Of a DNA stretch of 64,000 nucleotides, positions 1 through 12,083 are shown in pieces. The DNA comes from Strigamia acuminata (lineage: Eukaryota > Arthropoda > Chilopoda > Geophilomorpha > Linotaeniidae): contig OX442317.1 of assembly GCA_949358305.1 (NCBI GenBank), positions 5,708,186 through 5,772,185 of the forward strand. The letters are read 5' to 3'. The notes beneath the pieces were generated by a model. That model was given only the letters and a program-made list of their open reading frames with translations. It did not search any database and was not told the DNA's origin. Position 1 is the first letter of the stretch; each line of letters opens with the position of its first letter. A program made the translations under genes and the position numbers.

Positions 1-3000
1 AACGCAAGCTAGTTTAACACAAATTAGCATTACTCGAGCTGAGTTCTTTTTGCGCCACTGTGTGAAGCCAAGTGTAATCACCTTTTCAACATTACTCTTC
101 CATTTGGGTAATTCACAGCATGTCCCTCGTTTGAGTTCTACTGCTGATACCCGTGAAAATCACTTGACCGCGCATAAAAGACGATAGTGAGTGGTGGCTA
201 ACAATGCTCGGCTGCATATAGCGAGGTATAGCGCCTTGGTCTTGCCTATCACATATCAATTTACGCGCAGCGGTAGCGCCTTTTACTGTAGGACCAACTA
301 CCAACTTCTTTGGAAGCGCCTTTTATCTTAGGACCAACTTCCCTGGAAGCACCTTTTATCTTAGGATCAACTTCCCCGGAAGCACCTTTTATCTTAGGAT
401 CAACTTCCTCCCAGACTCAATGCCAAACTGTGAAAAACATCATTACTTGCAATTTGTGGGATCCATCCATTGCTGTCAAAAGAAACAAAAAAATAAAATT
501 AATAACCAACAATAAATAAAACATTAATTTAAATAAATTACCTGTAGAAATCTGCGTAGTGGTAAAATCCTTTTTCATCAGCAAACGCAAGCTAGTTTAA
601 CACAAATTAGCATTACTCGAGCTGAGTTCTTTTTGCGCCACTGTGTGAAGCCAAGTGTAATCACCTTTTCAACATTACTCTTCCATTTGGGTAATTCTTA
701 GCATGCCCCTCGTTTGAGTTCTATTGCTGATACCCGTGAAAATCACTTGACCGTGCACGCCACACGTGTTAGTTTGGCAGAAGCGGTAGCGCCTTTTACT
801 GTAGGACCAACTACCAACTTCTTTGGAAGCGCCTTTTATCTTAGGACCAACTTCCCCGGAAGCACCTTTTATCTTAGGATCAACTTCCCCGGAAGCACCT
901 TTTATCTTAGGATCAACTTCCTCTCAGACTCAATGCCAAACTGTGAAAAACATCATTACTTGCAATTTGTGGGATCCATCCATTGCTGTCAAAAGAAACA
1001 AAAAAATAAAATTAATAACCAACAATAAATAAAACATTAATTTAAATAAATTACCTGTAGAAATCTGCGTAGTGGTAAAATCCTTTTTCACCAGCAAACG
1101 CAAGCTAGTTTAACACAAATTAGCATTACTCGAGCTGAGTTCTTTTTGCGCCACTGTGTGAAGCCAAGTGTAATCACCTTTTCAACATTACTCTTCCATT
1201 TGGGTAATTCACAGCATGTCCCTCGTTTGAGTTCTACTGCTGATACCCGTGAAAATCACTTGACCGCGCATAAAAGACGATAGTGAGTGGTGGCTAACAA
1301 TGCTCGGCTGCATATAGCGAGGTATAGCGCCTTGGTCTTGCCTATCACATATCAATTTACGCGCAGCGGTAGCGCCTTTTACTGTAGGACCAACTACCAA
1401 CTTCTTTGGAAGCGCCTTTTATCTTAGGACCAACTTCCCTGGAAGCACCTTTTATCTTAGGATCAACTTCCCCGGAAGCACCTTTTATCTTAGGATCAAC
1501 TTCCTCCCAGACTCAATGCCAAACTGTGAAAAACATCATTACTTGCAATTTGTGGGATCCATCCATTGCTGTCAAAAGAAACAAAAAAATAAAATTAATA
1601 ACCAACAATAAATAAAACATTAATTTAAATAAATTACCTGTAGAAATCTGCGTAGTGGTAAAATCCTTTTTCATCAGCAAACGCAAGCTAGTTTAACACA
1701 AATTAGCATTACTCGAGCTGAGTTCTTTTTGCGCCACTGTGTGAAGCCAAGTGTAATCACCTTTTCAACATTACTCTTCCATTTGGGTAATTCTTAGCAT
1801 GCCCCTCGTTTGAGTTCTATTGCTGATACCCGTGAAAATCACTTGACCGTGCACGCCACACGTGTTAGTTTGGCAGAAGCGGTAGCGCCTTTTACTGTAG
1901 GACCAACTACCAACTTCTTTGGAAGCGCCTTTTATCTTAGGACCAACTTCCCCGGAAGCACCTTTTATCTTAGGATCAACTTCCCCGGAAGCACCTTTTA
2001 TCTTAGGATCAACTTCCTCTCAGACTCAATGCCAAACTGTGAAAAACATCATTACTTGCAATTTGTGGGATCCATCCATTGCTGTCAAAAGAAACAAAAA
2101 AATAAAATTAATAACCAACAATAAATAAAACATTAATTTAAATAAATTACCTGTAGAAATCTGCGTAGTGGTAAAATCCTTTTTCACCAGCAAACGCAAG
2201 CTAGTTTAACACAAATTAGCATTACTCGAGCTGAGTTCTTTTTGCGCCACTGTGTGAAGCCAAGTGTAATCACCTTTTCAACATTACTCTTCCATTTGGG
2301 TAATTCACAGCATGTCCCTCGTTTGAGTTCTACTGCTGATACCCGTGAAAATCACTTGACCGCGCATAAAAGACGATAGTGAGTGGTGGCTAACAATGCT
2401 CGGCTGCATATAGCGAGGTATAGCGCCTTGGTCTTGCCTATCACATATCAATTTACGCGCAGCGGTAGCGCCTTTTACTGTAGGACCAACTACCAACTTC
2501 TTTGGAAGCGCTTTTTATCTTAGGACCAACTTCCCTGGAAGCACCTTTTATCTTAGGATCAACTTCCCCGGAAGCACCTTTTATCTTAGGATCAACTTCC
2601 TCCCAGACTCAATGCCAAACTGTGAAAAACATCATTACTTGCAATTTGTGGGATCCATCCATTGCTGTCAAAAGAAACAAAAAAATAAAATTAATAACCA
2701 ACAATAAATAAAACATTAATTTAAATAAATTACCTGTAGAAATCTGCGTAGTGGTAAAATCCTTTTTCATCAGCAAACGCAAGCTAGTTTAACACAAATT
2801 AGCATTACTCGAGCTGAGTTCTTTTTGCGCCACTGTGTGAAGCCAAGTGTAATCACCTTTTCAACATTACTCTTCCATTTGGGTAATTCTTAGCATGCCC
2901 CTCGTTTGAGTTCTATTGCTGATACCCGTGAAAATCACTTGACCGTGCACGCCACACGTGTTAGTTTGGCAGAAGCGGTAGCGCCTTTTACTGTAGGACC

Positions 3001-4680
3001 AACTACCAACTTCTTTGGAAGCGCCTTTTATCTTAGGACCAACTTCCCCGGAAGCACCTTTTATCTTAGGATCAACTTCCCCGGAAGCACCTTTTATCTT
3101 AGGATCAACTTCCTCTCAGACTCAATGCCAAACTGTGAAAAACATCATTACTTGCAATTTGTGGGTCCCATCCATTGCTGTCAAAAGAAACAAAAAATAA
3201 AATTAATAACCAACAATAAATAAAACATTAATTTAAATAAATTACCTGTAGAAATCTGCGTAGTGGTAAAATCCTTTTTCATCAGCAAACGCAAGCTAGT
3301 TTAACACAAATTAGCATTACTCGAGCTGAGTTCTTTTTGCGCCACTGCGTGAAGCCAAGTGTAATCACCTTTTCAACATTACTCTTCCATTTGGGTAATT
3401 CACAGCATGTCCCTCGTTTGAGTTCTAATGCTGATACCCGTGAAAATCACTTGACCGCGCATAAAAGACGATAGTGAGTGGTGGCTAACAATGCTCGGCT
3501 GCATATAGCGAAGTATAGCGCCTTGGTCTTGCCTATCACATATCAATTTACGCGCAGCGGTAGCGCCTTTTACTGTAGGACCAACTACCAACTTCTTTGG
3601 AAGCGCCTTTTATCTTAGGACCAACTTCCCCGGAAGCACCTTTTATCTTAGGATCAACTTCCTCCCAGACTCAATGCCAAACTGTGAAAAACATCATTAC
3701 TTGCAATTTGTGGGATCCATCCATTGCTGTCAAAAGAAACAAAAAAATAAAATTAATAACCAACAATAAATAAAACATTAATTTAAATAAATTACCTGTA
3801 GAAATCTGCGTAGTGGTAAAATCCTTTTTCACCAGCAAACGCAAGCTAGTTTAACACAAATTAGCATTACTCGAGCTGAGTTCTTTTTGCGCCACTGTGT
3901 GAAGCCAAGTGTAATCACCTTTTCAACATTACTCTTCCATTTGGGTAATTCACAGCATGTCCCTCGTTTGAGTTCTACTGCTGATACCCGTGAAAATCAC
4001 TTGACCGCGCATAAAAGACGATAGTGAGTGGTGGCTAACAATGCTCGGCTGCATATAGCGAGGTATAGCGCCTTGGTCTTGCCTATCACATATCAATTTA
4101 CGCGCAGCGGTAGCGCCTTTTACTGTAGGACCAACTACCAACTTCTTTGGAAGCGCCTTTTATCTTAGGACCAACTTCCCTGGAAGCACCTTTTATCTTA
4201 GGATCAACTTCCCCGGAAGCACCTTTTATCTTAGGATCAACTTCCTCCCAGACTCAATGCCAAACTGTGAAAAACATCATTACTTGCAATTTGTGGGATC
4301 CATCCATTGCTGTCAAAAGAAACAAAAAAATAAAATTAATAACCAACAATAAATAAAACATTAATTTAAATAAATTACCTGTAGAAATCTGCGTAGTGGT
4401 AAAATCCTTTTTCATCAGCAAACGCAAGCTAGTTTAACACAAATTAGCATTACTCGAGCTGAGTTCTTTTTGCGCCACTGTGTGAAGCCAAGTGTAATCA
4501 CCTTTTCAACATTACTCTTCCATTTGGGTAATTCTTAGCATGCCCCTCGTTTGAGTTCTATTGCTGCTACCCGTGAAAATCACTTGACCGTGGCCGCGGA
4601 AGCGCCTTTTACTTTAGGACCAACTTCCCTGGAAGCGCCTTTCATCTTAGGACCAACTTCCTCCCAGATTCAATGCCAAA
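1..4680. repeat. Higher-order satellite array, 1096-bp repeat of two alternating monomers
   Basis: Two related monomers alternate. Type A (583 bp) starts at 1, 1097, 2193 and 3838, and type B (513 bp) at 584, 1680 and 2776. A shortened A (550 bp, one 33-bp subrepeat fewer) starts at 3288 and a diverging B at 4421. Both share the start motif aacgcaagctagtttaacac and an AT-rich end. They differ in the middle: A has a block of about 95 bp (around 170-265) where B has a short segment with CACACGTGT. Inside each monomer a 33-bp subrepeat (core ccttttatcttaggatcaac) occurs two to four times. Successive 1096-bp units are nearly identical, so homogenisation is recent. Open frames here merely repeat with the array; no gene is supported. 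Confidence 0.95.
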
Positions 4681-4689
4681 ATGTAAAAA

Positions 4690-5033
4690 ACATCATTATT
4701 TGTTCCTTTTTCCTTAATGAGCGTAATGACCAAGACGGGTTCCGAAACCAAAGATAATCACCTTTTTTTGAACCACTTTGCCCATTGGTCAAATGCCAAT
4801 TCCTCACGAGTTGCCAGTTCGTGTTGGTCAAATGCCAATTCGTGAAAATCATTAAAATTCATTGAAAATCATTTCCCGGTTGGCGTGTCCCTCTCCTGGG
4901 ACGTGTCCCCCCCCTGGGACTACTTGACTTAGTCAAATATGCCTGTAAGTGTGTGGTCACTTTTACCCGGTCTACGAAAGGTCCTTCTAGGCAGGACCGT
5001 CCTCCCAGTCTATTGATCACCAGCTCAAGCACA
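4690..5033. other. Non-satellite spacer inside the array
   Basis: This spacer of about 340 bp is unrelated to the satellite monomers and separates two satellite blocks. It contains a direct repeat of ggtcaaatgccaattc near 4785 and 4826. It also has a small hairpin-like ggtcc/ggacc pair near 4979-4997 and a C-rich run near 4905. I recognise no gene, tRNA or transposon end. It may be the remnant of an insertion, or older flanking DNA captured between satellite blocks. Confidence 0.6.
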
Positions 5034-6340
5034 AACGCAAGCTAGTTTAACACAAATTAGCATTACTCGAGCTGAGTTCTTTTTGCGCCAACGTGTGAAG
5101 CCAAGTGTAATCACCTTTTCAACATTATTCTTCCATTTGGGTAATTCACAGCATGTCCCTCGTTTGAGTTCTATTGCTGATACCCGTGAAAATCACTTGA
5201 CTGCGCATAAAAGACGATAGTGAGTGGTGGCTAACAATGCTCGGCTGCATATAGCGAGGTATAGCGCCTTGGTCTTGCCTATCACATATCAATTTACGCG
5301 CAGCGATAGCGCCTTTTACTGTAGGACCAACTACCAACTTCTTTGGAAGCGCCTTTTATCTTAGGACCAACTTCCCCGGAAGCACCTTTTATCTTAGGAT
5401 CAACTTCCTCCCAGACTCAATGCCAAACTGTGAAAAACATCATTACTTGCAATTTGCGGGATCCATCCATTGCTTTTTACGCCACTGTTCGAAGCCAAGT
5501 GTAATCACCTTTTCAACATTACTCTTCCATTTGGGTAATTCACAGCATGTTCCTCGTTTGAGTTCTATTGCTGCTACCCGTGAAAATCACTTGACCGTGC
5601 ACGCCACACGTGTAAGTTTGGCAAGCGGAAGCGCCTTTTACTGTAGGACCAACTACCAACTTCTTTGGAAGCGCCTTTTATCTTAGGACCAACTTCCCCG
5701 GAAGCACCTTTTATCTTAGGATCAACTTCCCCGGAAGCACCTTTTATCTTAGGATCAACTTCCTCTCAGACTCAATGCCAAACTGTGAAAAACATCATTA
5801 CTTGCAATTTGTGGGTCCCATCCATTGCTGTCAAAAGAAACAAAAAATAAAATTAATAACCAACAATAAATAAAACATTAATTTAAATAAATTACCTGTA
5901 GAAATCTGCGTAGTGGTAAAATCCTTTTTCATCAGCAAACGCAAGCTAGTTTAACACAAATTAGCATTACTCGAGCTGAGTTCTTTTTGCGCCACTGTGT
6001 GAAGCCAAGTGTAATCACCTTTTCAACATTACTCTTCCATTTGGGTAATTCACAGCATGTCCCTCGTTTGAGTTCTATTGCTGATACCCGTGAAAATCAC
6101 TTGACCGCGCATAAAAGACGATAGTGAGTGGTGGCTAACAATGCTCGGCTGCATATAGCGAAGTATAGCGCCTTGGTCTTGCCTATCACATATCAATTTA
6201 CGCGCAGCGGTAGCGCCTTTTACTGTAGGACCAACTACCAACTTCTTTGGAAGCGCCTTTTATCTTAGGACCAACTTCCCCGGAAGCACCTTTTATCTTA
6301 GGATCAACTTCCTCCCAGACTCAATGCCAAACTGTGAAAA
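5034..6340. repeat. Second block of the same satellite, partly rearranged
   Basis: Type A starts again at 5034 and is joined at about 5475 to a B-like piece through an aberrant junction (tttttacgccactgttcgaag). From about 5640 to 6340 the sequence closely matches 2990-3690, at an offset of 2650 bp, including private variants such as the GGGTCCC change and one missing A in the following A-run. The block decays after 6340, where the sequence departs from the monomer. There is no gene evidence. Confidence 0.9.
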
Positions 6341-8212
6341 ACATCATTGCTTGCAATTTGCGGATCCCATCCATTGTTGTCGAAAGAAACAAGAAAAAAT
6401 AAACATTATCAATTTAAACAAATTACTTTTAGAAATCTGCAACTTCACGCGACGTGTTGCACAAAAGCCAAAATCCATGGAATGAGGCAGCAAGCGGTCG
6501 ACCATTGGGTTTATGTGCTCTTTTGCATATTGCGTATCGAGTTCGTGTTTCCAGGTCGTCACTTGGAGACACGAATTCGATCAAAAACTTGCAAAACCTT
6601 TATTCTTCTAACTTTTGCAGACATTACATACACAAATCAGTCTCCAAACGGCAGCAATTAATTTCCCTGAAAAAAAGAAAAATAACAAACGAACAAACAA
6701 CTTATTAATGGCAAAACATCCACGGTGTAATGCCATGCAAATAACATTACATGTCCTAATCGTGTTTCTTTTTACATACTCATGGTATAACATTAAGCCA
6801 GTATGAAACATACTTCTTCTGAAAAACATTGCAGATATAAATCGACCTGCAAAAAGAAAAAATCGTGACGCGCGCTTGAAAACTTTTCATGCCCCAACCC
6901 CAACTATTAAAATTCAATTGAAAACATTTCTGCATTCCTTCCATCCAAGTGTGACACATCAAATCATTAAATTGAGCCTGTAGGAAAAATAATTAAATTT
7001 CTTTTCAAATTTTAGTAATCAACAAGTATTTCTTAATTCGTATTCACAGAAATGTTTCTAATTTACCAAGTTGGTTGCCAATGGTTGCTGCTGTTCTAGG
7101 CCATTACGTCACGTTTCGCTGCTCTTCTTCCTACAATGCAGTCTCGTTCTTATTTCCTGTCTTACGATCGGACTTACAACCAGTAGTTACGTCACTTCCG
7201 GGTAACGAATCGTAATACCGCTGGAAAGAGAAAAAAATAAAAATAAATAAACCAACAATTTATTAATGTCAAATTAAAAACATTTGAGAAAAATTGTGAC
7301 AAGTATGGCCGTGCAGGAACTCTACATAAAGAAAGGACGCCTCAAATCTGTAGAAAAAATAAATTTCTTTTGCAATTTTAGTATTCATAAGCCTATCGTA
7401 TTTCACATTTAATTCAAAGCGAAATTTATTTACCCAAGTGTGTGTGCTGATGAACACACTCAGCCGCCATTTGTTCGAATTACTAAGTTTCTTGAAAATT
7501 AAAAATTAAAAATACCAAAATTCATTAAGGAATTTCCTAAAATATTGATAAATTTAAAAAGTGCACTTACCAATCTACATTTTGAAGCTCAGGAAACTTT
7601 ATTCCTCATCAAGGCGAGGAGAGATTCGATTTCACCGTGGTCCGCCTTCTGGTAGAAAAAAAAAACTAAAAATGCCAAAAATCGTTATAAATCTTAATTG
7701 TAGTTTAGATAAACAAACTCAAATTCCCACCTCGAACTGAGTAGATGGCTGAAGATTAATTCTCAATATACCACCCAATGGTTGCCATTGACATCGCGTC
7801 AGACTGCATACTGTTCTACTTCCCACAATGCAATCTGGTTCTTACCTGCGGTCGCTGTGATTGGCTCAGAACTGGCTTAGTTCTGAGCCACTTCTCTGCA
7901 ATCCGCATGTGCATGATCTTTCCCATCAAGACTAGGATATTGTGAATTTGATATTATTATTATTACTAACCCCAAGTGCCATGTTTGAATTCAGGCATCG
8001 TTTACTGTGCTTTTCAAAAATATTAAAATATGGCTGATTCATTAAATTATTTCCAATATTTTTGTTAAATTTGGAAAATATACTTACACATTTTGAACAT
8101 CTAGGGACTTCATTTCCCATCTTGAAGTTGTGGATGGCTCAGAATCAAATCTCTAAAAATGGCGCTGAGATTTATTTTCAATGTGGTCTGCTTTCTGTTT
8201 TAAAAAAAAAGA
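6341..8212. other. Mosaic of diverged dispersed repeats, no gene seen
   Basis: No convincing exon is visible. Several pieces recur elsewhere in the window. The stretch at 7297-7395 (gccgtgcaggaactctacat) recurs near 12110 and 13866. The piece near 7500-7590 recurs at 8030-8105, 11010-11060 and 13030-13120. The segment at 7770-7920 with cttcccacaatgcaa recurs at 7080-7210 and 13380-13500. The pattern suggests an old local duplication, later broken by the minisatellite and the foldback elements that follow. Confidence 0.6.
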
Positions 8213-9148
8213 AATTTTATAATTTTATGAGAAAAATTGGGAATTTTACGAGAAAAATTGGGAATTTTACGAGAAAAATTGGGAATTTTACGAGAAAAAT
8301 TGGGAATTTTACGAGAAGAATTGAGAATTTTACGAGAAAGACTGGGAATTTCACGAGAAGAATTGGGAATTTCACGAGAAAGATTGGGAATTTCACGAGA
8401 AAAATTGGGAATTTCACGAGAAAAATTGGGAATTTCACGAGAAAGATTGGGAATTTCACGAGAAAGATTGGGAATTTCACGAGAAAGATTGGGAATTTCA
8501 CGAGAAAGATTGGGAATTTCACGAGAAAGATTGGGAATTTCACGAGAAAGATTGGGAATTTCACGAGAAAGATTGGGAATTTCACGAGAAAGATTGGGAA
8601 TTTCACGAGAAAGATTGGGAATTTCACGAGAAAAATTGGGAATTTCACGAGAAAAATTGGGAATTTCACGAGAAAGATTGGGAATTTCACGAGAAAGATT
8701 GGGAATTTCACGAGAAAGATTGGGAATTTCACGAGAAAGATTGAGAATTTCACGAGAAAGATTGGGAATTTCACGAGAAAGATTGGGAATTTCACGAGAA
8801 AGATTGGGAATTTCACGAGAAAAATTGGGAATTTCACGAGAAAAATTGGGAATTTCACGAGAAAAATTGGGAATTTCACGAGAAAGATTGGGAATTTCAC
8901 GAGAAAGATTGGGAATTTCACGAGAAAGATTGGGAATTTCACGAGAAAAATTGGGAATTTCACGAGAAAAATTGGGAATTTCACGAGAAAAATTGGGAAT
9001 TTCACGAGAAAAATTGGGAATTTCACGAGAAAAATTGGGAATTTCACGAGAAAAATTGGGAATTTCACGAGAAAAATTGGGAATTTCACGAGAAAAATTG
9101 GGAATTTCACGAGAAAAATTGGGAATTTCACGAGAAAAATTGGGAATT
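8213..9148. repeat. 21-bp minisatellite, about 44 copies
   Basis: The unit is gggaatttcacgagaaagat plus t (21 bp), about 44 copies. Early copies carry TTTTACG instead of TTTCACG, and runs of aaagatt and aaaaatt variants alternate, as expected from block duplication. Because 21 is divisible by 3 and the unit lacks stops in several frames, long repetitive open frames (about 310-375 codons) appear on both strands. These are a by-product of the repeat, not a gene. AT-rich tracts recur every 21 bp, close to two helical turns. Confidence 0.95.
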
Positions 9149-9847
9149 TTTCTTGCAATTCTAATCTGCCTCGGAATTTCGGTTGAATAAAATTTTTTTA
9201 AAAAAATTAATATTTCAATTTTTTTGATTTTAATCATTTTTTCGTGTTTTTACGGCGATTAAACCTCATATTAAACGATTTCTACACAGACTGAGCCATA
9301 TTATTACACGATTTAACACTGTTTAACCCCGATAATACACGTTTTACGTTGTCAGACGACAGTTGTCAGTTAACACTAAATGCTTCACTGCATCAAAATT
9401 AACAAATATCGCATGTGATGTTTTTACTTTTAATATTTTTTTTTGGTTTAACTTTGAAAAAGTTTACTTTAAAATAATGTGAAACTATTGTTAAAAGTAT
9501 TTCAAAACTTTACAAATTTTTTTTAATAACTTATTATAAAAACGTGTGAACCCATGTAAAATTCGGATAGAATAATGCAAAAACGTCTAAAATCGTGCTA
9601 TACTAACTTGTGAGTTCAAACAGTGTAAAATCGTGCTATAATATCGTGTTCAAACCGTGTAAGAATGCTCAAAAACATGACAAAATGATTAAAATCGAAA
9701 AAAAAATCGACAAAACTTTAAGGCGTATCAAAAACAGGAGGACCACGTTAAACCAGTTGGGAAAAAAAAATTCTTTTGAAAATGTATTATTCATAAGTAA
9801 TATCTTAATTCACATTTAATTTGAGGCAAAATTTATTCACCCAAGTA
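9149..9847. other. AT-rich repeat-derived DNA, no gene seen
   Basis: No exon is recognisable. This segment is a diverged copy of about 12540-13020. Both hold the block around 9340-9395 (cagttgtcagttaacac, tgcttcactgcatc) and the run near 9655-9760 with aacatgacaaaatgattaaa. It ends in the host repeat into which the foldback element at 9850 inserted. Confidence 0.6.
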
Positions 9848-9849
9848 TA

Positions 9850-10972
9850 CAGGGTGGACAAAAAGTGTGGTTCACAGTAAATAATTTCCAAACTGTTTTA
9901 GTTGTTGATTCAGCAAAATGATTGTAATACCTTGTTCGCACCAGAATGTTTGGGCTAGCCCAAAGTTTAAATCTAGTTCTTTTTCTTGGTGCGAACGCAT
10001 CTGGCCCAAAATTATCTAGTTTAAAAATGTTTAAACTAGATAATTCTAATCCAGTTGTGTGAACTAGATAATTGTCAAAGAACTAGATAACTGTCAAGGT
10101 CACTTCCCACAATTCCATGCGTAACCTGGTCAGTTGATTGTCTATTGGCTGCATGCTAGCCTAGATATGTGGCTTTTTGCTTTTTGGTGCGAACGCTCTA
10201 GCCTGAACTTTTTAAGCCAACATCAGGCCAGAACTAGATTTAAACTTTGGGCTAGCCCAAACTTTCTGGTGCGAACATGGTATAAGGGTAGTATGTCGGG
10301 GGAAATCCAATTATGACATTCAATTTGACCTCTGAAGTCATCTTCAAGGTCATCCATATTGTAACTCGAGAACCGGGACAGATAGAGCAAAAAGGTGAAT
10401 TAGAAAGTTGTAGAGCATCATCCAATTAGTCTAGAACTGTTCTTAAAAAAATTATTTCTTACTGAAAAGTTTTGAGAAAAAAGGTCTAAAACATTAGTCT
10501 ACTCAGCATTGTAACCTAAAACTTATCATGTTGGAATGTATTTCCAAAATAAATTATTTCTTTTCTTTTGTGTTTCCTCTCTTCCACTTACAAGTATGAC
10601 CGAATAAAGTGTCCTAATTGAGGATTAGCTTGGTTGCCTCAATAGTTTTAGGTTACAAAGCTGAGTTACAATGCTGAGTAGACTAATGTTTCAAACCTTT
10701 TTTCTCAAAACTTTTCAGTAAGAAATAATTTTTTTAAGAAAAGTTCTAGACTAATTGGATGATGCTCTACAACTTTCTAATTCACTTTTTTGCTCTATCT
10801 GTCCCGGTTCTCGAGTTACAATATGGATGACCTTGAAGATGACCTCAGAGGTCAAATTGGATGTCACAATTGGATTTCCCCCGACATACTACCCTTACAA
10901 TCATTTTGCTGAATCAACAACTAAAACAGTTTGGGAATTATTTACTGTGAACCATACTTTTTGTCCACCCTG
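9850..10972. mobile_element. Non-autonomous foldback DNA transposon, Tc1/mariner-like (TA target site)
   Basis: The ends are long inverted repeats of about 300 bp. The left end cagggtggacaaaaagtgtg at 9850 is mirrored by the right end finishing cactttttgtccaccctg-like at 10972, flanked by TA at 9848-9849 and 10973-10974. The arms continue inward: 10286-10515 pairs with about 10650-10895, once a nested element at 9928-10282 is removed. No transposase open frame exists, so it is non-autonomous. A related uninterrupted host repeat at about 7428-7460 shows the likely empty site. The superfamily is inferred from the TA duplication and end style only. Confidence 0.85.
9928..10282. mobile_element. 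Nested MITE with TAA target duplication (PIF/Harbinger-like)
   Basis: This 355-bp element sits inside the left arm of the foldback at 9850. Its ends are inverted: taccttgttcgcaccaga at 9928 and the mirrored tctggtgcgaacatggta ending at 10282, continuing inward with a mirrored tgggctagcccaaa block. TAA flanks both sides (9925-9927 and 10283-10285). The right arm of the host element reads uninterrupted at the equivalent place, with a single TAA, so the insertion point is exact. A 3-bp TAA duplication suits PIF/Harbinger. It has no coding capacity. Confidence 0.85.
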
Positions 10973-11091
10973 TATGTGCTTATGAGCAGACTCCTTCGAA
11001 TTCAACAAGTTTCGTAAAAAAATTAAAAATACTGAAATTCATTAAATTATTTCCTAAAAACCTCAATAACACACGTTTTTAAACCTTTCTA

Positions 11092-12083
11092 CCGGGTGGC
11101 CCACATAAAACTGGCCCGACAATACAAGGAGGGTTACAAAGGGTGACTCAAAAAAATGTATACACACGCAAAATTAAATATACATTATAGCTGTGTAATG
11201 AACGTTTCTAGTGCAGTTTTTTTCCGCTCTTTCGTTTGGTGTTTAGTGTTTGACGATCCGAGCTTTCGTTCTCGAGATATTTGCATTTTGCATCAATTTT
11301 TCTCCGAATTTTCCATGTTTGATGGCACTAGTTAGCTTGAATTTTAGATTTTGTGGTAATTGAGTGGATTTCTTCAGCAGTACCGGTACCGGTACAGGTA
11401 CACAGTGTTTTTCGAAAAATGCCGCAATTTGTGAGACTCGTACGGTACCTGTAAAACGTTTTTGGTAATGTACGACTTTACTTAAGCAAAATTTCAAAAA
11501 TGTAGCAAAATCTCACAAAATCAAGCAAAATCTCGTAAGAAGAAATCCATAAAAGTACCATTGAAGAGATTCAAAAAGTATCACAAAATTCAGGAATGAC
11601 TAGTGCAATCAAACTTGGTGAATTCAAACAATGATTGATTAAAATCGCAAATATCTCGAGAACAAAAGCTCGGATCGTCAAAAGCTAAATGCCAAACGGA
11701 AGAGCGAAAAATTCGCACTGGAAACGTTAATTAAACAACCCTGCCCAGGGGCGGATCTAACTTTTCGGGGGCCCGGGGCTTGAGGTTTTTTCGGGGCCCC
11801 TTTCTCAAAATTTTTAATAGCAACCTTTCTTTTTTTTTCTTTTTTTAGCAACTTTTTTTTTTTTTTTTTTTTTAGTACATGGCCCAGAGTCTCGGGGGCC
11901 CCCTAGAATTTGGGGGCCTGGGGCTCAAGCCCCAATAGCCGGGTGCTAGATCCGCCACTGACCCTGCCCACAGATAATTATTTATGTATATTTCATTTTG
12001 TGCGTGTATACATTTTTTTGAGCCACCCTTTGTAACCCTCCTTGTATATGTATTGTCAGGCCGGTTTTATGTGGGCCACCCAG
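11092..12083. mobile_element. Second foldback element with long inverted arms
   Basis: The left end gggtggcccacataaaac (from about 11094) is mirrored by gttttatgtgggccaccc ending near 12081, next to TA dinucleotides. The arms extend inward. The block with ttacaaagggtgactcaaaa near 11134 has its mirror near 12020-12045, and the block with ctcgagatatttgca near 11270 has its mirror near 11648. A separate hAT-like MITE interrupts the right arm at 11746-11960. I see no transposase. The exact outer boundaries are uncertain by a few bases. Confidence 0.8.
11746..11960. mobile_element. Nested hAT-type MITE with 8-bp target duplication
   Basis: The 215-bp element has terminal inverted repeats caggggcggatcta at the left and tagatccgccactg at the right. 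It is flanked by a perfect 8-bp direct repeat, accctgcc, at 11738-11745 and 11961-11968. An 8-bp duplication with CAG...CTG ends is characteristic of the hAT superfamily. The interior is G/C-rich near both ends with T-runs in the centre, and it has no open reading frame. It lies in the right arm of the foldback at 11092, so it arrived later. Confidence 0.92.

Noticed and set aside
310-6241. Recurrent 61-105 codon open frames with EAPFILG repeats
   Set aside because: They repeat with the satellite monomer, change frame between monomers and show no protein-like conservation.
8213-9148. CRISPR-like regular repeats
   Set aside because: Tandem units without spacers in a eukaryotic genome; a minisatellite.
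8062-9237. Long open frames of 313-374 codons on both strands
   Set aside because: They are created by the 21-bp minisatellite (period divisible by three, few stops). The heptapeptide repeats have no start context, domain or splice support.
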